Positions 8,664-17,526 are shown, counted from the stretch's first letter. The stretch: DNA of 64,000 nt from an uncultured Prevotella sp. (GCA_947302435.1 CAMYVQ010000012.1:1-64000); one strand, 5' to 3'. A program made the numbers and translations. The notes: a model not told the origin generated them from the sequence alone.

Positions 8664-9605
8664 TTACGAGTTAGCCCAAGTCACGCGCTGCTGGCTGCCA
8701 ATGATCTCTTTCACCTCGCGCACCAAATCCCAGTCGGGCTCTTCGTTGGCCCACTGAATATTGCGACGAACATTATCAGGATTGGCAGACGAAAACAGCG
8801 TGGAAGCGATACGGGGATTGCTTACGGAATACTGGACAGCCAGTTTTTCGATGGGATAGCCCTTGGCATTACAGTGAAGGGCGGCACGCTGACAAGCTTC
8901 AACCAAGGCTTTCGGAGCCGGGTGCCAGGCAGGCACGCCCCGTTGCGAAAGGAGTCCCATGCTGAGCGGTGAGGCATTAACAATGCCCACGCCATGCTGT
9001 TCAAAGAAGTCAATATAATCGGTGAGAGCATCGTCATTCAGTGTATAATGACAGAAGTTCAGGATACTTTCCACCCCTGCACATCTCTCCACCACCCACT
9101 TCAGGTTTTCAAGTTGCAAGTCAGTAATACCCACGTGACCCACTACGCCTTTTTCCTTCAGTTCGAACAAAGCAGGCAGTGTTTCGTCAACGACTAATTG
9201 CAAGCCGCCTGGACGGGCAGCCTGAAACTCGATATCATGCACATTGATCAAGTCGATATAGTCAATACCGAGTCGCTCCATGCTTTCATACACACTGTCG
9301 GTTACCCTGCGTGCCGAGTAATCCCATGTGTTCACACCATCTTTGCCATAGCGTCCCACCTTGGTACTCAGATAATATTTGTCACGAGGAATGTTGCGCA
9401 GTGCCTTGCCTAAAACCGTCTCGGCCTTATAGTGGCCATAATAGGGACTCACATCAATAAAGTTGATGCCGCCCTCAACAGCAGCCTCGACTGCCGCAAA
9501 ACTGTCTCTCTCGTTGGTTTCACGAAACACGCTGCCTAACGAAGATGCGCCAAAACTCAGATGGGAGATTTCCATTCCCGTCTTTCCCAGTTGTGTGTAT
9601 CGCAT
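8664..9605 (-). CDS. aldo/keto reductase, L-fucose/D-threo-aldose dehydrogenase type
   Basis: A 313-residue cytoplasmic NAD(P)-dependent oxidoreductase. The catalytic tetrad of the aldo/keto reductase family is present as Asp51, Tyr56, Lys82 and His123 (DVSPYYG, STKVG, NVHDIEF). The overall sequence resembles the L-galactose/L-fucose dehydrogenase branch, which oxidises the C1 of a free aldose to a lactone. The position between rfbD and the GH29 fucosidase supports L-fucose as substrate (inference). The next steps, lactonase and mutarotase, survive only as fragments downstream, so the oxidative route is broken here unless completed elsewhere. Confidence 0.82.
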   Translation of the reverse strand: MRYTQLGKTGMEISHLSFGASSLGSVFRETNERDSFAAVEAAVEGGINFIDVSPYYGHYKAETVLGKALRNIPRDKYYLSTKVGRYGKDGVNTWDYSARRVTDSVYESMERLGIDYIDLINVHDIEFQAARPGGLQLVVDETLPALFELKEKGVVGHVGITDLQLENLKWVVERCAGVESILNFCHYTLNDDALTDYIDFFEQHGVGIVNASPLSMGLLSQRGVPAWHPAPKALVEACQRAALHCNAKGYPIEKLAVQYSVSNPRIASTLFSSANPDNVRRNIQWANEEPDWDLVREVKEIIGSQQRVTWANS

Positions 9606-9629
9606 ATCTTTATCGCTTATTAGTTATTT

Positions 9630-10484
9630 TCATTCTCCCAACAAGTGGATGCATTCAGCCAGCGACTCTTCCCAATAAGGAATCTCAATGCTGTAAACCT
9701 GCTTGATCTTGGTCTTGTCGAGCACAGAGTAATGAGGACGATTGGCCGGTGTGGGATATTCGGCAGTATGCAGGGGACGAACATGACAAGTCTTGATGCC
9801 TGCAATGCGGTGAATTGCCTTTGTGAAGTCGTACCAAGAGATTACACCCTCATTGCTATAATGGTAAATACCCGGCTGAATGCCCTGTTCAATAGCGGCA
9901 AAGATAGCTACAGCCAAGTCACGGGCGTAAGTGGGTGTGCCAATTTGGTCGAAGATAACGCCCATTTCGGGTTTCTCCTTGCCCAAGCGAATCATGGTTT
10001 TCACAAAGTTGCTGCCAAAAGTAGAATAAAGCCAAGCCGTGCGAATAATCATCGTGCGCTTACACAGTTTCGATACAGCCAGTTCACCTGCTAACTTAGT
10101 AGAACCATAGACACTATCAGGGCAAGGTGTGTCGGTCTCCACATAGGGGGTGTGCTTCGTGCCGTCGAACACATAATCGGTGGAAATCTGAATAAGCCAG
10201 CCCCCACACTTCTCGATGGCCATTGCCAAATAGGCAGGGGCCTCAGTGTTCAGGGCGGTACAGAGTTCCTTATTGCTCTCGGCTTTGTCCACAGCCGTAT
10301 AGGCGGCACAGTTCACAATGCCTTCTATCTCGTGCTCGGTAACAAAAGCCTCAACAGCCTCCTGATTGGTGATGTCCAGCTCCATCACATCCGTATTAAA
10401 ATAGGTGTGTTCGGGATGCGCCTTCTCCAATTGCTGCATCTCATTTCCAAGTTGGCCATTACAGCCCGTAATCAATATGTTCAT
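9630..10484 (-). CDS. rfbD: dTDP-4-dehydrorhamnose reductase
   Basis: A 284-residue extended short-chain dehydrogenase. It reduces dTDP-4-dehydro-L-rhamnose to dTDP-L-rhamnose with NAD(P)H for surface polysaccharides. The nucleotide-binding GxxGxxG motif GCNGQLG is at 7-13 and the catalytic YGSTK is near residue 126. The start is set at the ATG at 10484, because the longer frame to 10493 begins with TTG inside the DUF4924 coding end. Stop and start of the two genes are separated by one base (TAA A ATG), so they are co-transcribed. Confidence 0.92.
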   Translation of the reverse strand: MNILITGCNGQLGNEMQQLEKAHPEHTYFNTDVMELDITNQEAVEAFVTEHEIEGIVNCAAYTAVDKAESNKELCTALNTEAPAYLAMAIEKCGGWLIQISTDYVFDGTKHTPYVETDTPCPDSVYGSTKLAGELAVSKLCKRTMIIRTAWLYSTFGSNFVKTMIRLGKEKPEMGVIFDQIGTPTYARDLAVAIFAAIEQGIQPGIYHYSNEGVISWYDFTKAIHRIAGIKTCHVRPLHTAEYPTPANRPHYSVLDKTKIKQVYSIEIPYWEESLAECIHLLGE

Positions 10485-10485
10485 T

Positions 10486-11031
10486 TTATTCAAATTTTAG
10501 TCCTTCTTCCTTGTCTTTATGATAGTAATCACTGAGCATGCCGACAAAAGTGGATATTTCCTTGACCGCATGCTGAGTGTTAGGGGTGATTTCCTTTTTT
10601 TGCAGACGGAGCATCATCGTACCGTAGAGTGCATTGAAACATGTCTCAATCTCGTTCTCATTCTTATTGGCTCCACGATTGCGCAGCTCCACAATAAAAG
10701 GGAGTACTTTGTAATAAGCCGTATTGTAGAATGGGAACTTAGGCGAAGCCAACAACTGTTCATGCAGTTCGATCAGCATTTGCAACGTCACTTTATTGAT
10801 CTGCACATGCCCCTGTTCGCGACATCCTTCCTCATTCATCATACGGATGAGATTGCCAAACCAGTCGATTTCGTCTTCCTTCTGTTCCTCCGAATAGTCG
10901 AAACGCTCCACATACTCTTTCCTGATGCGGGGAAGCGAACAGCCAAATGCTCGTATAGTGTCTTCAATCTGCCACATATAGAGCAGATATTCTGCAATAT
11001 TCTTCTTGCGTAATTCTTGTGCTATAAACAT
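10486..11031 (-). CDS. DUF4924 family protein
   Basis: A 181-residue, mostly helical, soluble protein with no signal peptide. It begins MFIAQELRKKNIAEYLLYMW, the typical opening of the Bacteroidetes family DUF4924. No catalytic motif is visible and the function is unknown. It is directly upstream of rfbD and translationally close to it, and 13 bp downstream of a LysE-type exporter gene. I recall the LysE, DUF4924, rfbD, prfC order from other Bacteroidales, but that is from memory. Confidence 0.82.
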   Translation of the reverse strand: MFIAQELRKKNIAEYLLYMWQIEDTIRAFGCSLPRIRKEYVERFDYSEEQKEDEIDWFGNLIRMMNEEGCREQGHVQINKVTLQMLIELHEQLLASPKFPFYNTAYYKVLPFIVELRNRGANKNENEIETCFNALYGTMMLRLQKKEITPNTQHAVKEISTFVGMLSDYYHKDKEEGLKFE

Positions 11032-11044
11032 TGATTATAGGGGG

Positions 11045-11695
11045 TTACCATCGCAGCAGGTTCGTTGTCGTACCAAGCAACATGATGATGCTGCCGATGA
11101 TGACGGCCACGCCGATAACCTGATTGATGATTTTGATTCCATTTTCGTCGAACTTCATTCGGATTTTATCCACTAACCACGTCAGTCCCCACCACCACAA
11201 CAGCGCACCACCCACAATGCTCAAAAAACCGACCACCATTTCGAACGGATGATCGGGCAACACGAAGGCGAACTGTGCATAGAGAGCCATGAAAAGGAAA
11301 ACAATGAGGGGATTGGACAGGGTGACAAGGAAAGCCGTCCAAGTGTTATACCACATAGTGCCCTTGTCTTGTCCCGATCGATGCATTTTCTTCGTGGGGT
11401 CGGTGCGATAAGTGTACCAGCCAAAGCCCAACAACATCAGCGAACCTACAATCTGAAGATAGAAACGGTTCTGGGGATTATTGACAAAATCCATGACAAA
11501 GGCCATACCGAAACCTGTAATGGCTGCATAGATAATATCGCTGGCGGCAGCACCGATGCCTGTTACAAAGCCGAACCAACGTCCTTTCTTCAGCGTTCGT
11601 TGCACACACAATACCCCTACAGGCCCCATAGGTGCCGATGCGATCATCCCAATGAGCATTCCCTTGAAGATGAAATCTAATATATTGATTGGCAT
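11045..11695 (-). CDS. LysE family translocator
   Basis: A 216-residue inner-membrane protein with about six hydrophobic segments and the N-terminal signature GMLIGMIASAPMGPVGVLCV of the LysE/RhtB exporter family. The family exports amino acids or related small molecules; the substrate cannot be told here. The open frame reaches back to 11791, but a TAnnTTTG promoter element at 11716-11723 falls inside that extension. The ATG at 11695 (MPINILDF) or 11707 is therefore preferred, giving a very short leader. First gene of the LysE, DUF4924, rfbD transcript. Confidence 0.85.
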   Translation of the reverse strand: MPINILDFIFKGMLIGMIASAPMGPVGVLCVQRTLKKGRWFGFVTGIGAAASDIIYAAITGFGMAFVMDFVNNPQNRFYLQIVGSLMLLGFGWYTYRTDPTKKMHRSGQDKGTMWYNTWTAFLVTLSNPLIVFLFMALYAQFAFVLPDHPFEMVVGFLSIVGGALLWWWGLTWLVDKIRMKFDENGIKIINQVIGVAVIIGSIIMLLGTTTNLLRW

Positions 11696-11715
11696 GTGAA
11701 ACGGCATATCAAATG

Positions 11716-11723
11716 CAAAATTA
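11716..11723 (-). promoter_or_regulatory. -7 promoter element for the LysE gene
   Basis: TAATTTTG on the minus strand fits the Bacteroidetes TAnnTTTG -7 box. It lies about 20 bases before the preferred start codon. No good -33 TTTG was found. Confidence 0.5.
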
Positions 11724-11792
11724 CAAAATTTTAGGAGCTTTGGGATAATTGTAAGCAGTTTTTTCCTATGCTTAATTATTTTTAACTCCAAA

Positions 11793-13376
11793 TCAGCAAC
11801 CTACGACTCCCATATATTCTGCACACATTTCAGCACAACGCTCTCCATCGACACCTGCCGACACAATACCACCAGCATAGCCAGCCCCTTCCCCACAAGG
11901 GAACAACCCTTGCATACGAACATGTTGAAGAGTGGCTTGATCACGTAAGATACGGACGGGCGACGAGGTGCGGGTCTCGACAGCAATCATCACAGCCTCG
12001 TTAGTCAGGAATCCATGTGCCTGACGGCCAAATGCCTTGAAGCCTTCCTGCAACCGCTTCGAGACGAACTTTGGCAACCAGAAATGCAATGGAGAGGAAA
12101 TGAGGCCGGGGGCATAACTGCTCTTTGGCAAATCATAGCTGAGCCGATTGTTCACGAAGTCGGCCATGCGCTGCGAGGGAGCCGTCTGTTTCATATTGCC
12201 CTGCTGCCAAGCATCGCGCTCCAGTTGTTCCTGAAAGCGGAGCATCTTCAGCACATCGTCGCCTTCCACATCTTCGGGACGGGTTTCCACCACCATGCCC
12301 GAATTGGACCACTGCGTACCACGGTTAGCGGGACTCATGCCATTGACAACAAGCTGCTCAGGCCCTGTAGCGGCGGGAATCACAAATCCTCCCGGACACA
12401 TACAGAACGAATAGACACCTCGGCCGTCAGCCTGTGTGACAAACGAATATTCGGCAGCAGGCAACCATTGTCCTCGACCCTCTTTCCGATGATATTGTAT
12501 CTGATCAATCAAAGTCGACGGATGCTCTAAGCGCACTCCCACAGCGATGCCCTTCGCTTCCATCTCAACCTTGGCTTCAGCCAGATAGCGGTAAACATCA
12601 CGGGCACTATGGCCAGTAGCCAAAATGACAGGGCCGAGAAACTGGGAGTTGAACGTTGAGGGTTGGGAATTGTTTACAGCTTCAACACCCATCACACGAT
12701 TCTCTGCGCTGATAATCAGCCTCGTCATCTTCGTCTGGAAATGCACTTCGCCCCCACATTTTATAATGGTATTGCGCATGGCTTCAATTACCTTGGGCAA
12801 CCGATCGGTTCCGATATGGGGATGGGCATCGACAAGAATGGATGTCGATGCGCCATGTTGACAAAATACATTCAGAATTTTATCGATATTGCCACGCTTT
12901 TTTGAACGGGTGTATAGTTTGCCATCCGAATAAGCACCTGCCCCACCCTCACCAAAGCAATAGTTACTTTCAGGATCCACCTGCTGTGTTCGGGCTATAT
13001 TGGCAAGGTCTGTCTTTCGTTCGTGTACATTCTTGCCTCGTTCCAACACGATAGGACGGAGTCCCAGCTCTATCAGTCGCAAGGCAGCAAAAAGTCCTCC
13101 AGGACCAGCCCCGACGACAATGACCTGTGGACGGTCGCTCACGTCGGGATAGTCTGTATGCTGATATTCGTCGTCCGTCGGCAGTTCATTCACATAGACT
13201 CGCACCTTCAGGTTCACGAAAATCGTTCGCTGACGGGCATCGATGCTCTTCTTCAAAATGCGCACGCTTGTGATTTCATTGATACGCAAACCATATTCAT
13301 CTGCCAGAAAACGCTTCAACCGTTCTTGCTGGGCAGCCACTTCGGGCAACACCCGTAATTGATATTCATTGGTCAT
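11793..13376 (-). CDS. FAD-dependent dehydrogenase (COG2509-type)
   Basis: A 527-residue protein with a short N-terminal alpha/beta region (1-80) and then a large FAD-binding oxidoreductase fold. The dinucleotide motif VVGAGPGGLFAA is at 87-98, and the family block FGEGGAGAYSDGKL lies near 140-155. GPVILATGHSARDV and the C-terminal GEGAGYAGGI block are also present. The biochemical role of this family is not established. An in-frame run NNSQPSTFNSQF at about residues 235-246 interrupts a conserved segment and is coded by a micro-repeat at 12640-12674. It is divergently transcribed from the GH105 gene. Start at 13376 follows a good promoter by few bases. Confidence 0.85.
   Translation of the reverse strand: MTNEYQLRVLPEVAAQQERLKRFLADEYGLRINEITSVRILKKSIDARQRTIFVNLKVRVYVNELPTDDEYQHTDYPDVSDRPQVIVVGAGPGGLFAALRLIELGLRPIVLERGKNVHERKTDLANIARTQQVDPESNYCFGEGGAGAYSDGKLYTRSKKRGNIDKILNVFCQHGASTSILVDAHPHIGTDRLPKVIEAMRNTIIKCGGEVHFQTKMTRLIISAENRVMGVEAVNNSQPSTFNSQFLGPVILATGHSARDVYRYLAEAKVEMEAKGIAVGVRLEHPSTLIDQIQYHRKEGRGQWLPAAEYSFVTQADGRGVYSFCMCPGGFVIPAATGPEQLVVNGMSPANRGTQWSNSGMVVETRPEDVEGDDVLKMLRFQEQLERDAWQQGNMKQTAPSQRMADFVNNRLSYDLPKSSYAPGLISSPLHFWLPKFVSKRLQEGFKAFGRQAHGFLTNEAVMIAVETRTSSPVRILRDQATLQHVRMQGLFPCGEGAGYAGGIVSAGVDGERCAEMCAEYMGVVGC
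12640..12674. repeat. CAACTCTCAA-type micro-repeat inside the FAD gene
   Basis: The plus strand reads GGGAGTTGAACGTTGAGGGTTGGG in two adjoining parts of about ten bases each (quoted part is 12643-12666). On the coding strand it yields NSQPSTFNSQ. Similar pyrimidine/purine-biased runs occur at 13826-13866, 16756-16782 and 25464-25504. Confidence 0.5.
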
Positions 13377-13384
13377 AATTGCTG

Positions 13385-13392
13385 CAAAGGTA
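13385..13392 (-). promoter_or_regulatory. -7 promoter element for the FAD dehydrogenase gene
   Basis: TACCTTTG on the minus strand matches TAnnTTTG and sits 9 bases before the start codon, implying an almost leaderless mRNA. Confidence 0.55.
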
Positions 13393-13434
13393 GCAAAAAT
13401 ATTTAATTTTCTTGTCTATTCCGCCTTTTATTGT

Positions 13435-13442
13435 TATTTTTG
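13435..13442 (+). promoter_or_regulatory. promoter for the GH105 gene
   Basis: TATTTTTG fits the -7 consensus TAnnTTTG. A TTG at 13412-13414 lies 20 bases upstream as a -33 element. The start codon follows 25 bases later. Confidence 0.6.
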
Positions 13443-13467
13443 CGGTCAAAATCAAACTATCGAGACA

Positions 13468-14676
13468 ATGAAAAAACTAATCACCCTTTGCTGTCTGAGT
13501 GTATTCGCTTTGCAAATCACCGCTCAGACATCAGCCGACAAGGTGCTCAACGAAGCACGAAAAGTAAACAATTATTTCATGCAGAAATATCAAGATCCTA
13601 CCGTACCAACGAATGTCAACAAAATCCGTCCGTCGAACCTGTGGACCCGTGCCGTCTATTACGAAGGACTGATGGCGCTTCAGGCCATCGACCCACAACA
13701 GCGTTACCTTGACTATGCTACGACATGGGCCGATTTTCACCAATGGACTCCCCGCAACGGCGTAAATACCTGCGATGCCGACGACCAATGCTGCGCACAG
13801 ACCTACGTTGAGCTGTTGCCATTTATAAGTGGAGAGAAGAGAGTGGAGAGTGGAGAGAAGAAGCTGAAGAATGTCATTGCCAACCTGGACCACCAGATGC
13901 AGACACCCAACACGAAAGTGCAGACCACGACACCCAAGGCCAAGACAAACGTGAACTCACTCTACGGTTGGTGGACATGGATTGATGCCATTCAGATGGC
14001 CATGCCGCTCTATGTGCAAATCTATACACTGACGGGCGACAAAAAATATCTGGATCACGGCATGAAAATGTACCGCTGGAGCCGCAATGAGTGTGGACGT
14101 GGCGAGGGCAACCCGAAGAAAGGTCTCTTCAATACCGACGATGGTCTTTGGTGGCGCGATGCCGATTATGTGCCTCCCTACAAAGAGCCAGACGGCAAGC
14201 AATGTTACTGGAGCCGCGGCAATGGATGGGTGTATGCCGCTTTGGTGCGCTGCATGAACCTGTTGCCCAAGAAGTCGAAGGAATACAAGGAACTGAAGAA
14301 AGACTTCTTGTTGATGAGTGAGGGCCTACGCAAATGCCAGCGCGAAGACGGTTTCTGGAATCCAAGCCTTGTGTCGACCAACTACGAAATGAAAGAGACT
14401 TCAGGCACTGCCCTCTTCCTCTACGGCATGGCATGGGGCATTCAGCAGGGCTATTTGAAGGCTGAAGTCTATCGTCCCGTTTGCGACCGTGCATGGGAAG
14501 CCATCTCAAACGATGCCATCCACCCCAACGGTTTCCTCGGATGGATGCAAGGCACAGGCAAAGACCCATCGGCCGGACAGCCATTGAGCTATGACAAGGT
14601 TCCCGACTTTGAAGACTATGGAACGGGTTGCGTATTACTCGGTGCCACGGAATATTATAAATTGCTCAAAAAATAA
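13468..14676 (+). CDS. GH105/GH88-type unsaturated glucuronyl hydrolase, secreted
   Basis: A 402-residue protein with signal peptide (1-18, ending LQITAQ). It has the (alpha/alpha)6-barrel sequence pattern of the YteR-like family 105: NLWTRAVYYEGLMAL, the catalytic-type Asp in TCDADDQCC, SLYGWWTWIDAIQMAMP and YWSRGNGWVYAAL. Members remove the unsaturated uronic acid left by pectin or other polysaccharide lyases. The start is the ATG at 13468, since upstream frame overlaps the promoter. At about residues 120-133 there is an additional run ISGEKRVESGEKKLKN coded by a purine-rich micro-repeat (13826-13866). No lyase gene is nearby. Confidence 0.88.
   Translation: MKKLITLCCLSVFALQITAQTSADKVLNEARKVNNYFMQKYQDPTVPTNVNKIRPSNLWTRAVYYEGLMALQAIDPQQRYLDYATTWADFHQWTPRNGVNTCDADDQCCAQTYVELLPFISGEKRVESGEKKLKNVIANLDHQMQTPNTKVQTTTPKAKTNVNSLYGWWTWIDAIQMAMPLYVQIYTLTGDKKYLDHGMKMYRWSRNECGRGEGNPKKGLFNTDDGLWWRDADYVPPYKEPDGKQCYWSRGNGWVYAALVRCMNLLPKKSKEYKELKKDFLLMSEGLRKCQREDGFWNPSLVSTNYEMKETSGTALFLYGMAWGIQQGYLKAEVYRPVCDRAWEAISNDAIHPNGFLGWMQGTGKDPSAGQPLSYDKVPDFEDYGTGCVLLGATEYYKLLKK
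13826..13866. repeat. purine-rich micro-repeat inside the GH105 gene
   Basis: Repeats of GTGGAGAG(A/T) with small variations (AGTGGAGAGAAGAGAGTGGA from 13829) extend the coding frame by about 13 residues. Composition is unlike the flanking gene and similar to other micro-repeats in this window. Confidence 0.5.
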
Positions 14677-14689
14677 TCCACATCATATT

Positions 14690-14758
14690 CAGATTTCGCA
14701 GATTAGACCTATTTCGGTAAAAATATATTAAAATAAAAGGTCTAATCTGCGAAATCTG
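14690..14758. terminator. 21-bp perfect inverted repeat, likely terminator
   Basis: Arms 14690-14710 (CAGATTTCGCAGATTAGACC plus T) and 14738-14758 are perfect reverse complements with a 27-base A/T-rich loop. It stands 14 bp after the GH105 stop and before the promoter of the next operon, as expected for a terminator. The loop is long and no T-run follows the second arm, so it could instead be a dispersed palindromic repeat. Confidence 0.5.
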
Positions 14759-14770
14759 CACTTTATTTAT

Positions 14771-14778
14771 TACTTTTG
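14771..14778 (+). promoter_or_regulatory. -7 promoter element for the DUF1573 operon
   Basis: TACTTTTG matches TAnnTTTG and lies 32 bases before the DUF1573 start. Confidence 0.55.
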
Positions 14779-14809
14779 CCCACAAATCCATAATTATTCA
14801 TCAAAAAAA

Positions 14810-15199
14810 ATGAAGAAGATTTTATTCCTGACCGTCATGCTCTTGGGATGCATGACAATGGCAATGGCACAAAAGCCTGCCGAAATCAAATTCGACAAGT
14901 TGATTCATAACTTCGGAACTTTCGACGAGAAAAATCCCGTTGTCAGCTGTACTTTCACCTTTACAAACGTTGGCGAGCAGCCGCTGATCATCAACCAAGC
15001 CGTGGCTTCCTGCGGATGTACCGTTCCCGAATACACCAAGACCCCTATCCAGCCAGGTGAGACAGGCGAGATCAAAGTGACCTATAATGGTGCTGGCAAA
15101 TTCCCCGGACACTTCAAGAAAAGTATCACCGTCCGTACAAATGGTGCCGTCGAAATGACCCGTCTCTATATCGAAGGGGATATGGAAGCAGCAAAGTGA
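14810..15199 (+). CDS. DUF1573 domain protein, secreted
   Basis: A 129-residue protein with a signal peptide (1-20, ending AMAQ) and one DUF1573 Ig-like beta domain. Typical blocks are HNFGTFDEKNPVVSCTFTFTN, SCGCTVPEYTK (two Cys near residue 66-68) and VTYNGAGKFPGHFKKSI. The family is common in Bacteroidetes, exported, and of unknown role. First gene of a three-gene series with a PafA-like phosphatase and a GT2 synthase. The 46-base gap to pafA has no terminator. Confidence 0.88.
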   Translation: MKKILFLTVMLLGCMTMAMAQKPAEIKFDKLIHNFGTFDEKNPVVSCTFTFTNVGEQPLIINQAVASCGCTVPEYTKTPIQPGETGEIKVTYNGAGKFPGHFKKSITVRTNGAVEMTRLYIEGDMEAAK

Positions 15200-15244
15200 T
15201 ATTGCTAACAAGGAGATAACAACAACTGAAATACAAGATTTTCC

Positions 15245-16756
15245 ATGAGAAAGAAACTATTTATAACACTTTCATTATTTGCCTGTGCACTAACAACCTA
15301 TGCGCAGGCTTTTTTTGGCGAAAAGCCAAAACTGGTAGTGGGTATCGTTGTCGACCAAATGCGTTGGGACTATCTCAGCCGCTATTACGACCAGTTTACC
15401 GACGGAGGTTTCAAACGCCTCATCAACGACGGCTACTCATGCAACAATTGCCTTATCAACTACCTACCCACCATTACTGCCATTGGCCACACTTCTGTAT
15501 ACACTGGCTCTACACCTGCCCTGCATGGCATCTGCGGCAACAACTTCTATATCGACGGCCACAAAGTCTACTGTACACAGGACGACTCGGTGGAGACCGT
15601 AGGCAGCACAAGCAATAAAGGAAAAGAGTCGCCTCGCAATTTGCTGGCCACTACCATCGGCGACCAGTTGCGGCTGCACACCGACTTTCAGTCAAAGGTC
15701 ATTGGCGTGAGCTATAAGGATCGTGCCGCCATTTTGCCTGCTGGCCGTTCGGCCAACGCTGCCTATTGGCTCGATACCAAGAACAGCTGTTTCGTCAGCA
15801 GCACCTATTATATGAAGGAACTTCCCGATTGGGCAAAGCAAGTGAACGACCGCATGGCAAAGAACAAAGAGGTAACAACACTACGCGACAGCATCGGCTT
15901 TAATCCTCTTTGCGGCACAGTGACAACCGACATGGCCATTGCCGCCCTGCAAGGAGAAAAGCTCGGCATGGGCAAAGCAACCGACATGCTCTGTGTCAGT
16001 TACTCGCAGACCGATGTCATTGGTCACGAATGGGGCACACGCGGCCCCCGTACCGACGCGGCCTATCTGCAACTCGACAAGGATCTCGCCCGACTGCTGA
16101 CAGCCCTCGACCAACAGGTTGGAAAGTCGAACTACCTCGTTTTCCTTACCGCAGACCATGGTGGTGCCCACAACTGGAAATTCATGCAAGACCATAAGTT
16201 GAACGGCGGACCTTGGCACGATGAACAAGGACGTATGGACATGGAGGCCGCTCTTGAAAAGTCTCTTGGCAATGACCTGGAAGCCGTCATCCAAGATGTG
16301 CTGGACTACCGTGTATTCCTTAACCATCAGTACATCAAGGAGGAAGGTCTCGACCTTCAAGCCATTAAGCAAATCATCATCGAGCATCTTCTGTCATCGC
16401 CCAACGTGAACTACGCCATTGATTTCGAACAGGCCACCAATTCGAGTGTGCCCCCTCTGCTTCGCGACCGCATACTGATGGGCTATCATCCCCGTCGTTC
16501 GGGCGACATCATTTTCATTCCCGAACCGGGTTACTACGACTACGGCTCGTGGTCTTCGCCTGTAGGCACTACGCATGGCGAGTGGAATCCCTACGATGCC
16601 CACATTCCCCTGCTCTTCATGGGATGGAAGATACCACATGGAGCCACTTCGCGCGAAGTTCACATCACCGACATTGCCCCTACCGTGTGCCAATTGCTAC
16701 ACATCCAACAGCCCAATGCCTGCGTAGGCGAAGCCATTACCGAAATCACAAAATAA
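15245..16756 (+). CDS. pafA: PafA-like alkaline phosphatase/phosphodiesterase
   Basis: A 503-residue protein with signal peptide (1-20). It belongs to the alkaline phosphatase superfamily, PafA branch, which hydrolyses phosphomonoesters in the periplasm. The two-zinc site is readable: VVDQMRWDYL near 38 (Asp), the Thr nucleophile in PTITAIGHTSVYTG near residue 80, QTDVIGHEWG (Asp/His) and TADHGGAHN (Asp-His), then THGEWNPYDAHIP. The PafA nucleophile is Thr, not Ser, as seen here. Length is slightly below the 540-546 residues of characterised PafA. Possible alternative: a nucleotide pyrophosphatase of the same fold. Confidence 0.85.
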   Translation: MRKKLFITLSLFACALTTYAQAFFGEKPKLVVGIVVDQMRWDYLSRYYDQFTDGGFKRLINDGYSCNNCLINYLPTITAIGHTSVYTGSTPALHGICGNNFYIDGHKVYCTQDDSVETVGSTSNKGKESPRNLLATTIGDQLRLHTDFQSKVIGVSYKDRAAILPAGRSANAAYWLDTKNSCFVSSTYYMKELPDWAKQVNDRMAKNKEVTTLRDSIGFNPLCGTVTTDMAIAALQGEKLGMGKATDMLCVSYSQTDVIGHEWGTRGPRTDAAYLQLDKDLARLLTALDQQVGKSNYLVFLTADHGGAHNWKFMQDHKLNGGPWHDEQGRMDMEAALEKSLGNDLEAVIQDVLDYRVFLNHQYIKEEGLDLQAIKQIIIEHLLSSPNVNYAIDFEQATNSSVPPLLRDRILMGYHPRRSGDIIFIPEPGYYDYGSWSSPVGTTHGEWNPYDAHIPLLFMGWKIPHGATSREVHITDIAPTVCQLLHIQQPNACVGEAITEITK

Positions 16757-16782
16757 CTCGAACCCTAAACTCCTAACTCACA

Positions 16783-17526
16783 ATGAGCGACAGCATAGTC
16801 ATCATTCCCACATACAACGAGAAGGAAAACATCGAGAAAATCATCCGTGCCGTCTTCGGTCTCGAAAAGTGCTTTCACATTCTGGTTATCGACGACGGCT
16901 CGCCTGACGGTACTGCACAGATCGTGAAGGGACTCATAGCAAACGAGTTCCCCAATCGTCTGTTTATTCTTGAACGCAGTGGTAAGCTCGGTCTTGGCAC
17001 AGCCTACATCAAAGGCTTCCGTTGGGCTTTGGAGCACAACTACCAGTATATCTTCGAAATGGATGCCGACTTCAGCCATGACCCCAACGACCTGCCCCGA
17101 CTCTACTCGGCCTGTGCTGACGAGGGCTATGACGTGGCCATTGGCAGCCGCTACATCAGTGGCGTAAACGTCGTGAACTGGCCCATGGGGCGCGTGCTCA
17201 TGTCCTACTTTGCTTCCATGTATGTCCGCATGGTGACAGGTTTTCAGGTTCGTGACACCACAGCCGGTTTCAAGTGCTATCGTCGCCGTGTGCTGAAAAC
17301 CATCGAACTTGACAAAATCCGCTTCAAGGGCTATGCCTTCCAGATTGAGATGAAGTTCACAGCCTATAAGATTGGATTTAAAATCAAAGAGGTGCCCGTC
17401 ATTTTTGTCAACCGTCGCGAGGGCACCAGTAAGATGTCGGGCGGCATCTTCTCCGAGGCTCTCTTCGGTGTCATGCGCCTCCGTTGGGACGGTTGGACCC
17501 GTAAGTACCCGAAAATACAGGAATAG
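16783..17526 (+). CDS. polyprenol monophosphomannose synthase-type GT2 glycosyltransferase
   Basis: A 247-residue family 2 glycosyltransferase. The N-terminus SIVIIPTYNEKENI, VIDDGSPDGTAQIV (about 35-48) and the DXD-like EMDADFSHDP (about 92-101) give the nucleotide-sugar and metal site. The C-terminal half has the DPM1 block FRVRDTTAGFKCYRR-like sequence (QVRDTTAGFKCYRR). It transfers a sugar, typically mannose from GDP-mannose, to a polyprenyl phosphate at the cytoplasmic membrane face. No C-terminal membrane segments. It starts 26 bp after pafA and shares its transcript. Confidence 0.88.
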   Translation: MSDSIVIIPTYNEKENIEKIIRAVFGLEKCFHILVIDDGSPDGTAQIVKGLIANEFPNRLFILERSGKLGLGTAYIKGFRWALEHNYQYIFEMDADFSHDPNDLPRLYSACADEGYDVAIGSRYISGVNVVNWPMGRVLMSYFASMYVRMVTGFQVRDTTAGFKCYRRRVLKTIELDKIRFKGYAFQIEMKFTAYKIGFKIKEVPVIFVNRREGTSKMSGGIFSEALFGVMRLRWDGWTRKYPKIQE

